Below, piece after piece: positions 43,870 to 53,053 of a stretch of DNA of 64,000 nucleotides. The stretch is taken from the NCBI RefSeq assembly GCF_030014915.1, contig NZ_JAGIXS010000007.1, positions 295,849 to 359,848 on the forward strand, read 5' to 3'. This stretch comes from Pelomonas sp. V22 (lineage in GTDB: Bacteria; Pseudomonadota; Gammaproteobacteria; Burkholderiales; Burkholderiaceae_C). The translations under genes and the position numbers were made by a program. Under the pieces are notes generated by a model. It made no database searches. It saw only the letters and a program-made list of their open reading frames with translations, and was not told the DNA's origin. The stretch's first letter is position 1; the number at the start of each line of letters is the position of its first letter.

Positions 43870-44148
43870 TCAGGCCGCCGCAGGGCTGCCGTCGATTTCG
43901 GCGCCGGCCTTGAGCAGGCCTTGCAGGGCGTCGACGACGTCCTGGATGGTGCGCACGGCCTTGAAGGCCTCGGGCTGCAGGCGCTTGCCCACCAGGGGCT
44001 TGAGCTTCACGATCAGGTCGACGGCGTCGATGCTGTCGATGTCCAGGTCGTCGTAGAGCTTGGCTTGCAAAGACACGCGGTCGGCCTCGATGTCGAAGGT
44101 CTCGACGAGGATGCTGCGCAGCTTTTCGAAGATTTCTTGGTCGGTCAT
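43870..44148 (-). CDS. apeF: Acyl carrier protein, ApeF-like
   Basis: 92 residues from ATG 44148; a TTG at 44172 that overlaps the upstream stop is an alternative. The phosphopantetheine Ser lies in DIDSID. A second carrier protein is adjacent. In the known system one ACP carries the growing chain and the other the starter or a specialised intermediate. Confidence 0.86.
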   Translation of the reverse strand: MTDQEIFEKLRSILVETFDIEADRVSLQAKLYDDLDIDSIDAVDLIVKLKPLVGKRLQPEAFKAVRTIQDVVDALQGLLKAGAEIDGSPAAA

Positions 44149-44168
44149 GGCCAGTCTCGAATCGACGC

Positions 44169-44435
44169 TCAAGCGGCGAGCTTGCGGTGGCTGGACACGT
44201 ACTGCGCCAGCGCACGGATGCTGGCGAAGTGCTGGCGGGTCTCGGCGGAGTCGGCGGCCATGCTCAGGCCATAGCGCTTCTGCAGTGCGAGGCCGAGTTC
44301 CAGTGCGTCGATGGAATCCAGGCCCAGGCCTTCGACGAACAGGGCCTGCTCGGCGTTGATGTCCTCCGGCTTGAGATCCTCAAGTTGGAGCACTGATATC
44401 AGCAGCTCCTTGATTTCCTGTTCCAGCGCTTGCAT
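44169..44435 (-). CDS. apeE: Acyl carrier protein, ApeE-like
   Basis: 88 residues with the phosphopantetheine site GLDSIDALEL. Its first 56 bases overlap the 3' end of the acyltransferase gene upstream, in another frame, an unusually long overlap for this operon. Confidence 0.86.
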   Translation of the reverse strand: MQALEQEIKELLISVLQLEDLKPEDINAEQALFVEGLGLDSIDALELGLALQKRYGLSMAADSAETRQHFASIRALAQYVSSHRKLAA

Positions 44436-45240
44436 GGCTCCCCTTCGTGACTTCCGTGATTGTTGGCTTTGTGGGCTCTGAAAAAAATTGGACCAGTCGT
44501 TCCGTCAGCTGCCGGGCAGCCCGGCCATGCTCGCCGCCGGCCGCTTGCAGCACGGGTGCGGTGGGCAGGTCGTCGCCGACCTCGATGGTGAATCGCAGCG
44601 GGCTCCTGGCGACTGCCCACCAGGCTTGGCCCTTGTACAGCCCCAGAGGCTCGCAACGGATGCGCACCGGCGTGATATCCAGGCCGCCGCGCAAGGCGAT
44701 CTGAGCCGCTCCGCGTTGCATCTTCAAGGTCTGCCCGGGCTGCGTCCGCGTGCCTTCGGGAAAGATGATCAGGTTGCTGCCCGCCCTCACGGAATCGGTG
44801 CAAGCCAGCAACAAATCAGCGCCGGCATTATTGCAGATGTAACCCGTGGCACGAACCGGCCCCCTCGTACAGGGGTGGTTGGACAGCGCCGCCTTGACCA
44901 CGCAGCTGGCATTGGGAACCAGGGCGATCAGGAAGGCCACGTCGATCAGCGTTGGATGGTTGGCCAGGATGAGCAGGCCACGGCGCTGGAGCTTGTCGGC
45001 GCCCTGAATCTGGTAGCGGATCAGGCCCAGCAGGCGCATCCAGCCTATGAACAACCGGAAGGTGGCCTGCACCACCGTGCGGGCGGCCTGCTGGCGGCGC
45101 AGGGCCTCGCGATACAGCAGGGCCTGCAGCGGGAAGACCAGCAGCCAGAGCAGCATGCCGCCGAGGCCGAAACAGGCGAAGGCCAGGGCTGTGGCAAAGA
45201 TGCGCCACAGGCGGCCGGGCCAACGTAGCCACTCAACCAT
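44380..45240 (-). CDS. apeD: 1-acyl-glycerol-phosphate acyltransferase-like, ApeD
   Basis: 286 residues from ATG 45240. PlsC-type motifs: NHPTLID with H95 and D100 (the HxxxxD box), then FPEGTRT and an ITPVRI block. One long N-terminal membrane segment is present. It may attach the polyene to a glycerol-type lipid anchor. The C-terminal 20 residues are low complexity and overlap the ACP gene. Confidence 0.83.
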   Translation of the reverse strand: MVEWLRWPGRLWRIFATALAFACFGLGGMLLWLLVFPLQALLYREALRRQQAARTVVQATFRLFIGWMRLLGLIRYQIQGADKLQRRGLLILANHPTLIDVAFLIALVPNASCVVKAALSNHPCTRGPVRATGYICNNAGADLLLACTDSVRAGSNLIIFPEGTRTQPGQTLKMQRGAAQIALRGGLDITPVRIRCEPLGLYKGQAWWAVARSPLRFTIEVGDDLPTAPVLQAAGGEHGRAARQLTERLVQFFSEPTKPTITEVTKGSHASAGTGNQGAADISAPT

Positions 45241-45964
45241 GGCGGCTCCACGACCAGCCACCCGCTGACCCGCGCTGCTCCCAGCTTGGGGCGGAGCCTG
45301 CCAGGAAGCGCAGCGTGGCCAGGTCGGGCGGCAGCCAGGCAGGCTCGCCGTCAGTCACCGTTTCGGGCGGCGTGGCGCGCAGGCGCAGGCCTGAGTCGGC
45401 GCTCTCCAGCAGTGCGGCCCAGGCGCGCAGCGGCCCGGGCTGCTTTTCAAAGCTTTGGTAGGGCTCGGGCAGTTCGCCTTCCACCGACACCACCAGCACC
45501 TGAGGCGCCCCGTCGGCCAGCAGGCCCAGGGCCTCGCAAACCCCGGCAGCCGCGCTGGCCGGGCCTGCGGACAAGGCCGAGTAGTTGGCCGTGTCGCCCC
45601 GGGCAATCGAATAGAGCGCGCTGCTGGCGTTGTGGACCGAGAGGCTGAAGCTCGTGGGCGACAGGGCCTCGCCCTCGGCCAGTTGCTTGAGCAGGGCCAC
45701 GGAGCGGGCGATCTCGCCCCAGCGCGAGGCAAAGACCACGGGCCCGGTCGGCGCGTCGCCCTGGGCCCACCAGGCCACCTGCAGGGCGGCGCGGCCCAGC
45801 GGGTCGATGCGCCTGCGCGTCATGGCAGGCACCTCGGCCAGCGGCGCCACGGCCTCTTTCGCCGGCAAGGGCCAGGCAGGCGCCGCCAGCCAGGCGCCCC
45901 AGGCTTCTTGCGTCTGCAGGCCTGGCGCCCAAGCGGCCCAGCGGCGAACTCGGAAATCGCTCAT
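45233..45964 (-). CDS. apeC: Ketosynthase-like chain-length factor, ApeC
   Basis: 243 residues related to the N-terminal half of ketoacyl synthases (Ketoacyl-synt_2 type). The block FSLSVHNASSALYS occupies the active-site region, but the nucleophilic Cys is absent and no C-terminal His pair is present. It likely forms a heterodimer with ApeO, as in the described aryl polyene synthase. It is the promoter-proximal gene of the operon. Confidence 0.82.
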   Translation of the reverse strand: MSDFRVRRWAAWAPGLQTQEAWGAWLAAPAWPLPAKEAVAPLAEVPAMTRRRIDPLGRAALQVAWWAQGDAPTGPVVFASRWGEIARSVALLKQLAEGEALSPTSFSLSVHNASSALYSIARGDTANYSALSAGPASAAAGVCEALGLLADGAPQVLVVSVEGELPEPYQSFEKQPGPLRAWAALLESADSGLRLRATPPETVTDGEPAWLPPDLATLRFLAGSAPSWEQRGSAGGWSWSRHG

Positions 45965-45997
45965 GTCAGGAATCGGGTGGTCTCGGTCGAGAGTGGC

Positions 45998-46012
45998 CGC
46001 GGATTATCCGCG
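45998..46012. promoter_or_regulatory. Palindrome upstream of the aryl polyene operon
   Basis: CGCGGAT-T-ATCCGCG is a perfect 15-base palindrome with a single central base, 33 bases upstream of the apeC start. It could be an operator; its AT-rich centre (GATAAT on the minus strand) might also overlap a -10 element, but no matching -35 is seen. Confidence 0.45.
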
Positions 46013-46050
46013 CACACAACAGGGACTCAGGGATCAGGATTTACGAGTGA

Positions 46051-46094
46051 TAGACAGGCCGCAGACAGGCCGGAGACGGGCCTGAGACGGGCGC
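46051..46094. repeat. 11-bp tandem repeat upstream of the aryl polyene operon
   Basis: Four consecutive 11-base units with the core AGACRGGCC: units begin at 46051, 46062, 46073 and 46084. They lie 87-130 bases upstream of the apeC start, close to one helical turn apart, so they would display the same DNA face. They could bind a multimeric regulator. Confidence 0.5.
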
Positions 46095-46160
46095 AAAGGT
46101 GCGCGCTTCGCGGCCTCTTTCGGGCCCGGCAGTCGCATCAGGATCAGCGCATCCAGGGTG

Positions 46161-46925
46161 CTAGCCCGGCTGTTGCCACCGGCGGACCGCGTCACTCACC
46201 TTGGCGAAAGCAGGCATCAGCTCGTCCCAGGTCTGGCTGTCGAACCTGGCGGGCCTGCGCAACAGGGAGGGTTTGAATCGACGCATCAGCAAGCCCTTGC
46301 AAGCGAACACGATGCTGTTGCTGCAATCGCTGTCCGGCACGACCAGCATCTCCTCGCCGAAGCTGCGTTGCATGCGCGACACAAAGCTGTCGAAGTGGCG
46401 ATGCCCGCTGTGCAGGTTGACCACCATCAGCCCGTTGGGTTGCAGGGCCTCGTGGCAGTCGTCATAGAAGCGCTGCGAGCACAGTGCGGGCGGCTGGCCG
46501 TCGCTGTCGAAGCCATCCACCATCAGCATGTCGACCTTGTAGGGCGGGAAGCGCACGAAGTCGGCGCCGTCACCGCGCCGCACCTTGAACCGCTCGTCAT
46601 CGGCGGGCACGCAGAATTCATCGCGCAGGGCGATCACGTGCGGGTTGATCTCGACGACCTTGATGCGCGTGTCCGGCAGGTGCCGGTAGCAGAACTTCGC
46701 CAGCGAGCCACCGCCCAGGCCGATCATGGCCAAGGTGTCAGGGCTGCTGTTGAACAGCAGCGCTCCCATCATCGTGCGGGTGTAGTCGAGATCCAGCGCA
46801 TCAGGCCGCTGCGTCTGCATGCGGCTCTGGATCTCGCAGATGGAGAAGTGCAGGGACTTGGAGTCGAGCGTCTGGTAGACGAAGGGCTTGACGTGTTCGT
46901 TGGAAGAGCTGTGTTGATCCGGCAT
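46161..46925 (-). CDS. Spermidine synthase-like methyltransferase-fold protein
   Basis: 254 residues. Rossmann motif IGLGGGSLAKF, then VVEINPHV with the acidic SAM-type residue, GDGADFV and DGFDSDGQPP. It resembles PF01564 spermidine synthase-like proteins, many of which lack polyamine activity. Role unknown. It lies alone between the pigment operon promoter and the PhnA-like gene. Confidence 0.78.
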   Translation of the reverse strand: MPDQHSSSNEHVKPFVYQTLDSKSLHFSICEIQSRMQTQRPDALDLDYTRTMMGALLFNSSPDTLAMIGLGGGSLAKFCYRHLPDTRIKVVEINPHVIALRDEFCVPADDERFKVRRGDGADFVRFPPYKVDMLMVDGFDSDGQPPALCSQRFYDDCHEALQPNGLMVVNLHSGHRHFDSFVSRMQRSFGEEMLVVPDSDCSNSIVFACKGLLMRRFKPSLLRRPARFDSQTWDELMPAFAKVSDAVRRWQQPG

Positions 46926-46962
46926 GGCAGGGCAGACGATGGCAAGGTGGTGGCGAGGCGCA

Positions 46963-47313
46963 TCAAGCCTTCTTCACGAACTCCGACTTCAGCCCCATTG
47001 CACCGATGCCGTCGATCTTGCAGTCGATGTCGTGATCGCCATCGGTCAATCGGATGTTCTTGACCTTGGTGCCGACCTTGACCACCAGGGACGAGCCCTT
47101 GATCTTCAGGTCCTTGATCACCGTGACGGTGTCGCCGTCCTGCAGCACATTGCCTACGGCGTCCTTGATGACGCGCGCTTCATCGGCGGCGCTAGCCTCC
47201 TGCGTCAGCACCGACCATTCATGTCCGCACTCAGGGCAGACCAGCATCGCGCCGTCCTCGTAGGTGTAGGCCGAGTGGCACTGGGGGCAGGGGGGCAGGG
47301 CGTTGTCGCTCAT
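46963..47313 (-). CDS. PhnA/YjdM-family zinc-ribbon protein
   Basis: 116 residues from ATG 47313 with GAGGAG 7 bases upstream. Two Cys pairs (CPQC and CPEC) form an N-terminal zinc ribbon, followed by the PhnA domain with [15 protein letters not shown]. Despite the name, the family has no proven role in phosphonate use. It is the last ordinary gene before the tRNA-Asn att copies. Confidence 0.85.
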   Translation of the reverse strand: MSDNALPPCPQCHSAYTYEDGAMLVCPECGHEWSVLTQEASAADEARVIKDAVGNVLQDGDTVTVIKDLKIKGSSLVVKVGTKVKNIRLTDGDHDIDCKIDGIGAMGLKSEFVKKA

Positions 47314-47340
47314 CGAAGACTCCTCGCGGCTGGAATGAAA

Positions 47341-47414
47341 GAAGCCCCAACATCTTGCGATGCTGGGGCTCTTTGCCTGGCTCTTCGACCTGGGATCTAA
47401 CCAGGGGCCTGCGG
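47341..47414 (-). repeat. Degenerate tRNA-Asn 3'-half with terminator, att copy 1
   Basis: On the minus strand, bases 47414-47378 read as a mutated tRNA-Asn T arm and acceptor strand ending CCA, followed by a hairpin (AGCCCCA 47343-47349, TGGGGCT 47364-47370) and TTCTTTC. It has no 5' half, so it is not a working tRNA. It resembles att copies 2 and 3 but has more substitutions, so it is probably the oldest displaced end. Confidence 0.6.
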
Positions 47415-47595
47415 GCTGACGGCAGAGCCAATGCAAATTTCTGAGTTCCGGAAGTTTAACGGAGCCGCACCGGTACCCAGGTTGGCCGTGCTGTGCTTGC
47501 TTTCATGGCGGGTGATGACGCGAGGCATGGACTGACAGTGGCATGACCGGACGGGTAGCCCGGATGCTGCTGGTTCGGTGCGTGGACCAAAAGAA

Positions 47596-49146
47596 TCAGC
47601 CGAGCTTGAACACCGCCACCGTTTGCGCGAGCTGTGCGGCCTGATGCTTCAGACTCTCGGCCGCCGCAGCGCTTTCCTCCACCAAGGCAGCGTTCTGCTG
47701 GGTCACCTGATCGAGCTGGTTGACGGCATCTCCGACCTGACCGATGCCACTGCTCTGCTCAAGGCTGGCCGCGCTGATCTCGCTGATCAGGTCGTTCACG
47801 CGTTTGACCTGGGCGACGATGTCGCCCATCGACTGGCCTGCTTCCTGAGCCTGCCGGGCGCCTGACTCCACCTTCTCGACGCTTGCGCCGATCAAGGTCT
47901 TGATTTCCTTGGCCGCATTGGCTGACCGCTGCGCCAGGCTGCGGACTTCCGATGCCACCACGGCGAAGCCACGCCCTTCATCACCGGCCCGGGCTGCCTC
48001 GACGGCTGCGTTCAAGGCCAGGATGTTGGTCTGAAATGCGATGCCGTCGATGACGCCGATGATGTCGACAATCTTGCGGCTGCTGTCGCTGATCTCGCCC
48101 ATGGTGGACACCACCTGAGTGACCACCCGCAGGCCCTTCTCGGCCGACTGGCTCGCCGTGCTGGCCAGCTGCGTGGCTTGATTCGCCGTGTCCGAGTTCT
48201 GCTTGACGGTGGCCGTCAATTGCTCCATCGAGGCCGCAGTTTCCTGAAGATTGCTGGCCTGCTCTTCCGTGCGTTGGCTCAGATCGGCATTGCCGGTGGC
48301 GATCTCTGTCGAGCCCGTGGCAATCGAGTCAGAGCTGTTGCGCACGCTCCCGACGATGTTCACCAGGCTGTCGTTCATCTGCTTGAGCGCATCCAGCAAC
48401 TGCCCTGTCTCGTCAGTGCTCTCGGAGCGCACGTCGGAAGTGAGATCGCCGGAGGCCACGGTTTGTGCCACCACGACAGCACGTGAGATCGGACCGACGA
48501 TGGAGCGCGTGATCATCAACGCGAGCAGGGCACCGATGCCGAGCGCCGCGACCAGCAGGCCGATGACGGCCCAGCGTGTCTGGGCGTACGCATCCTGCGA
48601 AGCCTTGTAGGCAATGTCGCCGCCTTGGGTCTGATATTCAATGTCCTTCTCAATGCTCTCGGTCATCGTGTTGAAGGGCGCCAAACCTTTGTCGTAGCGA
48701 GCCCTGGCCGTGGCATCGAAGTCGGCGTCGCTGTGCTTCAGTGCCATCAGTTGAGCGACGTTGGCTACATACTCGCCGAATGCGGCTTCGATGGAGGTTT
48801 GGAAGCGCTTTTCTTCTTCGCTACTGACGGTGGCAGCGTATTGCTTCCACACCTGCTGCGCTTTGTCTTTCAGATCATCGATCCGTTTGATCTGGGGGTT
48901 GTACTTCTCCGGATCGTTTGACATGACGAACCGAGCCTCGGCACGCCGCATCGCCGATACCACGCCCAGGTAATTGCCCAGATAGCGTGTGCCAGGCATC
49001 CAGTTCGTGGCGAAATCTGTCGTCGATGCGTTCACTGCGCCGATGCGGTTGATGGAGAAGATCCCGAGGATCAGTGTCAGCGTGAGCACCACGGCGAAAG
49101 CAAGCAGCAACCGGGGGCCGATCTTCATTCGAGTCAGGACGTTCAT
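47596..49146 (-). CDS. Methyl-accepting chemotaxis protein
   Basis: 516 residues: a membrane helix (about 10-32), a periplasmic four-helix-bundle ligand domain (about 35-185), a second helix (about 190-212), HAMP (about 213-265) and a signalling domain whose hairpin tip reads [29 protein letters not shown] precedes the ATG. It senses an unknown ligand and signals to CheA. It lies between att copies 1 and 2, so it may be island cargo. Confidence 0.92.
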   Translation of the reverse strand: MNVLTRMKIGPRLLLAFAVVLTLTLILGIFSINRIGAVNASTTDFATNWMPGTRYLGNYLGVVSAMRRAEARFVMSNDPEKYNPQIKRIDDLKDKAQQVWKQYAATVSSEEEKRFQTSIEAAFGEYVANVAQLMALKHSDADFDATARARYDKGLAPFNTMTESIEKDIEYQTQGGDIAYKASQDAYAQTRWAVIGLLVAALGIGALLALMITRSIVGPISRAVVVAQTVASGDLTSDVRSESTDETGQLLDALKQMNDSLVNIVGSVRNSSDSIATGSTEIATGNADLSQRTEEQASNLQETAASMEQLTATVKQNSDTANQATQLASTASQSAEKGLRVVTQVVSTMGEISDSSRKIVDIIGVIDGIAFQTNILALNAAVEAARAGDEGRGFAVVASEVRSLAQRSANAAKEIKTLIGASVEKVESGARQAQEAGQSMGDIVAQVKRVNDLISEISAASLEQSSGIGQVGDAVNQLDQVTQQNAALVEESAAAAESLKHQAAQLAQTVAVFKLG

Positions 49147-49304
49147 GAGCAGATGTCTCCTTGTTGGCTAGGATATTTGGAGCAGGTTCTAGCCTTGCTA
49201 TCGAGTAAAGAGTATTCGCCACCCCTTATACATTTGGCTCGCTGAAATGGCGCTCTACCTATGAAAATTTCGTCGTCGGGAATGATCAGCAGCTCGGCAC
49301 AAAG

Positions 49305-49446
49305 AAAAACCCCCAACACCTTGCGATGTTGGAGGCTCTCTATCTGGCTCCTCGACCTGGGCTCGAACCTGGGACCTACGGATTAGCGGTCCGAGCCACA
49401 CAGATCGCTGAGTACGAGATCTTCAAGGGGCAAGTTGGTGATTATC
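49305..49446 (-). repeat. tRNA-Asn 3'-half repeat, att copy 2
   Basis: This 142-base block aligns without gaps to 53439-53580 with about 15 mismatches by hand. On the minus strand it holds an island-end sequence, a tRNA-Asn 3' half (to 49345, ending CCA) and a terminator hairpin with a T tract. The anticodon-loop region has mutated. It has no 5' tRNA half. Confidence 0.72.
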
Positions 49447-49497
49447 CTCAAGCCTTGAACTCGACTCCGGGATACGACGAGCAGAAAGGCGCTTGAA

Positions 49498-50298
49498 ATG
49501 AAGCTTGGCCCTACCCTCACCCCTGTCGCCGACCTCGTTGATGGTGATGCGCTGGCAGGCGCGCGCAATCGACGACTCCACAGGAGAAGTTTCCTGGCTG
49601 CGGGCCTGGCATGTGTTCCAGCCTTGGCAAAGGCGAGACAGGTCGTGGTTCCCATGGCCGTGCCTGAATCGACGAACGCGCCGTTCATCACCTCGATACT
49701 CGACGAACTGGCTCAAGCCATGGGAATCCGGTGGGAGGTGAGTCGGGTCCCTTTCGCTCGCGTGCTGAAGATGGCTGAGCAAGGAATCGCTCTCGGATTT
49801 GGCGTCTCGCCGTCGCCTGCGCGTGCTGCGCTCTTGGACTTTTCGACCTCGATCTTCACCAGCGGAGTTTGGGCGTTGAGTGTGGGAGTTGACTCCACGG
49901 GGTCAGCACCGACCCGTCTTGCGGGGCTCCGCACGTGCGTTGCCCGAGGTGCCGACTACGGGGTCCAGTTCTATGCGGCCAACCCGGGTCTGAAGCTGGA
50001 CTATGTGCACGGCGATTTTGCGGCCAGGCTGCGCATGCTCTTGGCTGGCAGATGCGACGTACTTGTTGTGACGCATTTCAATGACGACCTGAGCCAGCTG
50101 AGGAAGCGCATTCAAGAGGCGGGCGTTGACTCACAGCTGATCACAGTGGGGCAGCGCCCACTGGCAGCGTCGACGGTGCACATCGCCGCGAAGCGGGGTG
50201 GGGCCTGGGGAGAATGGGTGCCCCGATTGAACGCAGCAATCGCAGAACGGCAAGGCGCTATCGCCCGACTGCTCAGCACCGCTCAACAATCCCAATGA
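49498..50298 (+). CDS. Periplasmic solute-binding protein-like (SBP_bac_3)
   Basis: 266 residues. RRSFLAAGLACVPALAKA is a Tat-like or Sec-type signal segment preceded by two Arg. The mature part reads like a small amino-acid-binding-type protein: DELAQAMGIRWEVSRVPFARVL and LAGLRTCVARGADYG. No transporter permease is adjacent, so it may be a stand-alone sensor domain or a remnant. It starts just inside the second att-bounded segment. Confidence 0.7.
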   Translation: MKLGPTLTPVADLVDGDALAGARNRRLHRRSFLAAGLACVPALAKARQVVVPMAVPESTNAPFITSILDELAQAMGIRWEVSRVPFARVLKMAEQGIALGFGVSPSPARAALLDFSTSIFTSGVWALSVGVDSTGSAPTRLAGLRTCVARGADYGVQFYAANPGLKLDYVHGDFAARLRMLLAGRCDVLVVTHFNDDLSQLRKRIQEAGVDSQLITVGQRPLAASTVHIAAKRGGAWGEWVPRLNAAIAERQGAIARLLSTAQQSQ

Positions 50299-50307
50299 GC
50301 AGTTGTG

Positions 50308-50507
50308 TCAGGCAAGCCATCTGCGAGCAGGCCGGTCAGGGCTCACGCCAAGCCTGGCTGATACGTCGGCCACCTTGTGCCCGCGCTCGGTGATCTGCTT
50401 GACCGCTTCGGTCTTGAATTCTTCGGGGTATCTCTGCTTACTCATGGCACCTCCTATTGGGCCTCACGTTTGAGGCTCAGAGGTGTCTAGAAAACCCGGG
50501 GCGATTC
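50308..50507 (-). mobile_element. IS3-family insertion sequence remnant
   Basis: From ATG 50445 a 45-codon frame begins MSKQRYPEEFKTEAVKQ and continues to VADVSARLGVSP, the N-terminus of an IS3-family OrfA transposase, then is cut short. Upstream, at 50477-50507, is a terminal-repeat-like stretch with CCCCGGGTTTTCTAGACACCTC. OrfB and the other end are missing. Confidence 0.78.
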
Positions 50508-50589
50508 ATCGAGCCTTGCAGCGATTTCATTGACGCTGGCCTCTATGCCCTGCGCCGAACAAGGTATTCGATGATGCAGGACAGCCGTT

Positions 50590-51792
50590 TCAGCGGCTTC
50601 GACCATACACCGGTGGGTGTGGACCAGGTCCATCTCGCTGCCCCGGCTGATAGTTCCATTCGATAACCGTGGTGTTGCGCAGGCAATGTCGCAGGTAGTC
50701 GACAAGGTCAGGGCAGTCCGCACATTCCTGCAGCCAATGGTCGCGGTACTGAACCGACACGAGTTCACGGGGTAACCTGTCCATCAATGCCAGAGCCAGG
50801 GCCGATTTTGTTTGGGCCGCTCTCCAGCCATAGGCCCCAATGCTGTTGCTCAGAATCCGAACGAGTTGATGCGGTGCTGTCGTCATGCTCATGTCGGCCT
50901 CGAACCGCTGCACTTCGTTGGCACCATCGGTGCGCGCGACTGGCGGAGACTGGAAGACTCCCAGCGAACTGCTCTGCAACGAGCGGAAGGCCTTAAGTGG
51001 CGAGGTGCGGATCTGCTCGCGATGCAGCTCTTGGGCGCGCTTCTCCGCTCGCTCTCGCTGTTGCTGTACGCGTAACGCCTCTCTTTCCGGCGCACCCGGG
51101 CCAGCGGCACGAGCTTGTGCAATCGTGCACCGCCCATCATTGCGCTCATGGGCCAGTACCCACTGGAAGTGCAGCATGTCGCGCACGACCTCTGCCTCCT
51201 TTTCTGCGCCAATCTGCGTCAATCCAACTGCGGCCATGTTCGCCGCTTCGTCATAGCATTGCGCTCGACGCAGCACATCGGCAAGCACCGCCTGGGCGAG
51301 CCCACGCTCACGGTATGGAGACTCACCGGCCAGCAGGCATGCCTCGAATGCCTTAGCTGCTTGTTGACGGATGTCCAGGGCCATGCGCCTCGCCGCCATG
51401 TCGCCGCCTTGCGTCGCGTCGTCGCAAACCCAGGCCGCCTTCAGCATGGACAGAGCCGCGGCAGCCCGCATGCCACAGGCGTCAGCCAGCCAGGCCCATG
51501 CCATCAAGCGACGAGCGAGCTCTGGGTGTGCCGGATGCGCGAGCCTGGCCTGATAGTCTTTGTCCCGCACCAGCAGTCGCGGTGACACCGTGCCCAGGTC
51601 GACGTCTAACTCCGGCGCACAAAAGTGGCACACCGGGCACTCATGGGCTTCCGTGCTGTCGACAGTAATCTGTACTGAGGGCCGCAAATCCAGGTCCTGT
51701 CCCCCATGCGTGGTGTGGCTGAGCAGCGTTTGCACCTTCAAAGTCACACCGCAACTTGCACATGCGACAGATCGGAAGGCATATAGGGTCAT
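50590..51792 (-). CDS. Unknown protein with N-terminal zinc-ribbon-like CxxC pairs
   Basis: 400 residues. Two Cys pairs (CASC near residue 11 and CPVC near 53) bracket a short beta region, similar in outline to DUF2225/CpXC zinc ribbons. A long helical, possibly TPR-like region follows (about 90-215), then a charged Arg/Gln/Glu segment and a last domain of unknown type. The C-terminus (PGPHPPVYGRSR) is low complexity and may be read-through after truncation. It lies in the second att-bounded segment. Confidence 0.6.
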   Translation of the reverse strand: MTLYAFRSVACASCGVTLKVQTLLSHTTHGGQDLDLRPSVQITVDSTEAHECPVCHFCAPELDVDLGTVSPRLLVRDKDYQARLAHPAHPELARRLMAWAWLADACGMRAAAALSMLKAAWVCDDATQGGDMAARRMALDIRQQAAKAFEACLLAGESPYRERGLAQAVLADVLRRAQCYDEAANMAAVGLTQIGAEKEAEVVRDMLHFQWVLAHERNDGRCTIAQARAAGPGAPEREALRVQQQRERAEKRAQELHREQIRTSPLKAFRSLQSSSLGVFQSPPVARTDGANEVQRFEADMSMTTAPHQLVRILSNSIGAYGWRAAQTKSALALALMDRLPRELVSVQYRDHWLQECADCPDLVDYLRHCLRNTTVIEWNYQPGQRDGPGPHPPVYGRSR

Positions 51793-52116
51793 CGGAAGGT
51801 GCTTGAGCTCGGTGGTGCAGACAGCCCCGTGAGCGAACGCTCATTCCCGGGCTTACCGGACACACAGGGCTCTATAGCGTATGGCTTTCGCATACTGGAG
51901 AAGCGCATCTTCGTCTTTCGGTTGGCTGAGTCACCGGAGTCTCGACAAACCGAATCAGGTTCGAACTGTCCCGTTGGCGGCTAATGTATTGCGGCACAAG
52001 TTGTGTAGGCTTATCCACAAGGTTAAGGATGCCTATCGTTCCAAAAAGTGTCAGCCTTTCAGCGTGAACTTTTTTCTTGACGTAGTCACAGGGACTTCGC
52101 CTTTATTGAGGTGCAT
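51793..52116. other. Intergenic region, 324 bases
   Basis: No gene is supported. It holds the promoter side of both flanking genes. GTATG-GCTTTCG-CATAC (51879-51895) is a short inverted repeat. Base composition changes here from GC-rich to AT-richer toward the right. Confidence 0.4.
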
Positions 52117-52767
52117 ATGATGGGCGTGTTGCGGGCCGTTGTGCTGGTAGTTATGTGGTTTGGCGCGCAGGCCGCATTTGGCCAAGTTGCTTCTGATGGT
52201 TGTGAGGGTTCCGTTGGTGCCAGTGATGGAGTAAGTCAGGAGAAATATTCAGGAATAAAATTCGAGCGAGGTTGCCCGAAAGCCAAGCCGGTCGAAACGC
52301 GAATGTTTTTCACTGTCGCGCAGGCTCGTAACGGGTCCGGCAACGTTTATCACGGTGCAACCGCTCGAAGCGAGTCCGGGGCAGTAGATATTGTGCAGAA
52401 CGCGATTGGCGACAATTTTGTACGCGGAACGTTGCGCACATTAAGTTGGGAATGCCCCTCGACGGAGACATGGTCCGCATTGGTAATTGCCTTTCCGAAT
52501 AGTGACAACTACACCTTTAGGCAAAGTGGCGTTGCATATGGGTGCGGCTTTTCCGATCCCAAGGTTGCGCTCCGTGGTGCATACGAGTTCTGCCGTACCA
52601 AGGGAATATGCAACGTCAGTGCTCCTGGGTGGGTTGAGTTTTGGCTTCTGCTTAACGATGGCACATCAGAAAGACTCAGCCGCCACAACAAAGCGAAGCG
52701 TTGCATATTCCGAGATGGGAGATTTGATAATGAAGTTCCTTGCCCGTTCGGTGATGTCATCAGGTAG
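52117..52767 (+). CDS. Secreted protein, unknown, AT-rich
   Basis: About 216 residues; GAGG lies 5 bases before ATG 52117, and ATG 52120 is also possible. The signal peptide ends near AAFGQV. The mature part has several Cys and a DNFVRGTLRTLSWECPST block; I recognise no family. Codon use is clearly AT-richer than the chromosome. It overlaps the next gene by 38 bases. Likely horizontally acquired cargo. Confidence 0.6.
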   Translation: MMGVLRAVVLVVMWFGAQAAFGQVASDGCEGSVGASDGVSQEKYSGIKFERGCPKAKPVETRMFFTVAQARNGSGNVYHGATARSESGAVDIVQNAIGDNFVRGTLRTLSWECPSTETWSALVIAFPNSDNYTFRQSGVAYGCGFSDPKVALRGAYEFCRTKGICNVSAPGWVEFWLLLNDGTSERLSRHNKAKRCIFRDGRFDNEVPCPFGDVIR

Positions 52768-53053
52768 ATTTCTATTGATCTATCTTGTGTTTGTCGCAGA
52801 TGTGTTCGCATGTGAAGAAGGGTACCAAATAATCACAATTAGACGTGATGGCACGGTTACTGCAAATCCAGCCTCAGTGGAATCGGAGGCGAGGAAGGCC
52901 GGCGGACTCAAAGCGCTCGTAGAGAGGGATGTTGCGGATCGACGCACCTTGGCCGAAGACAAGTCCATTTCTGCCGCTACGAAGAGCGCGGCAGTGCCAA
53001 TTCTGGATAAGAACATTCGCATTGCACGCTGCCATGCAGCTTTAGAAAAATAG
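52730..53053 (+). CDS. Small secreted protein, unknown, AT-rich
   Basis: 107 residues from ATG 52730 with GGGAG about 9 bases upstream; a frame to 52487 is longer but internal to the previous gene. The signal peptide ends near ADVFAC. The mature part (about 80 residues) contains one Cys pair, GLKALVERDVADRRTLAED and IRIARCHAALEK. It may act with the secreted protein encoded upstream, given the overlap. No family recognised. Confidence 0.6.
   Translation: MKFLARSVMSSGRFLLIYLVFVADVFACEEGYQIITIRRDGTVTANPASVESEARKAGGLKALVERDVADRRTLAEDKSISAATKSAAVPILDKNIRIARCHAALEK

Noticed and set aside
46051..46094. Could the 11-base repeats be a CRISPR array?
   Set aside because: Units are contiguous without spacers and far shorter than CRISPR repeats; no cas genes are present.
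49345..49392. Functional tRNA at copy 2 (anticodon-like GCT)
   Set aside because: There is no 5' half, D arm or matching acceptor strand, so it cannot fold into a tRNA; it is an att-type 3' half.
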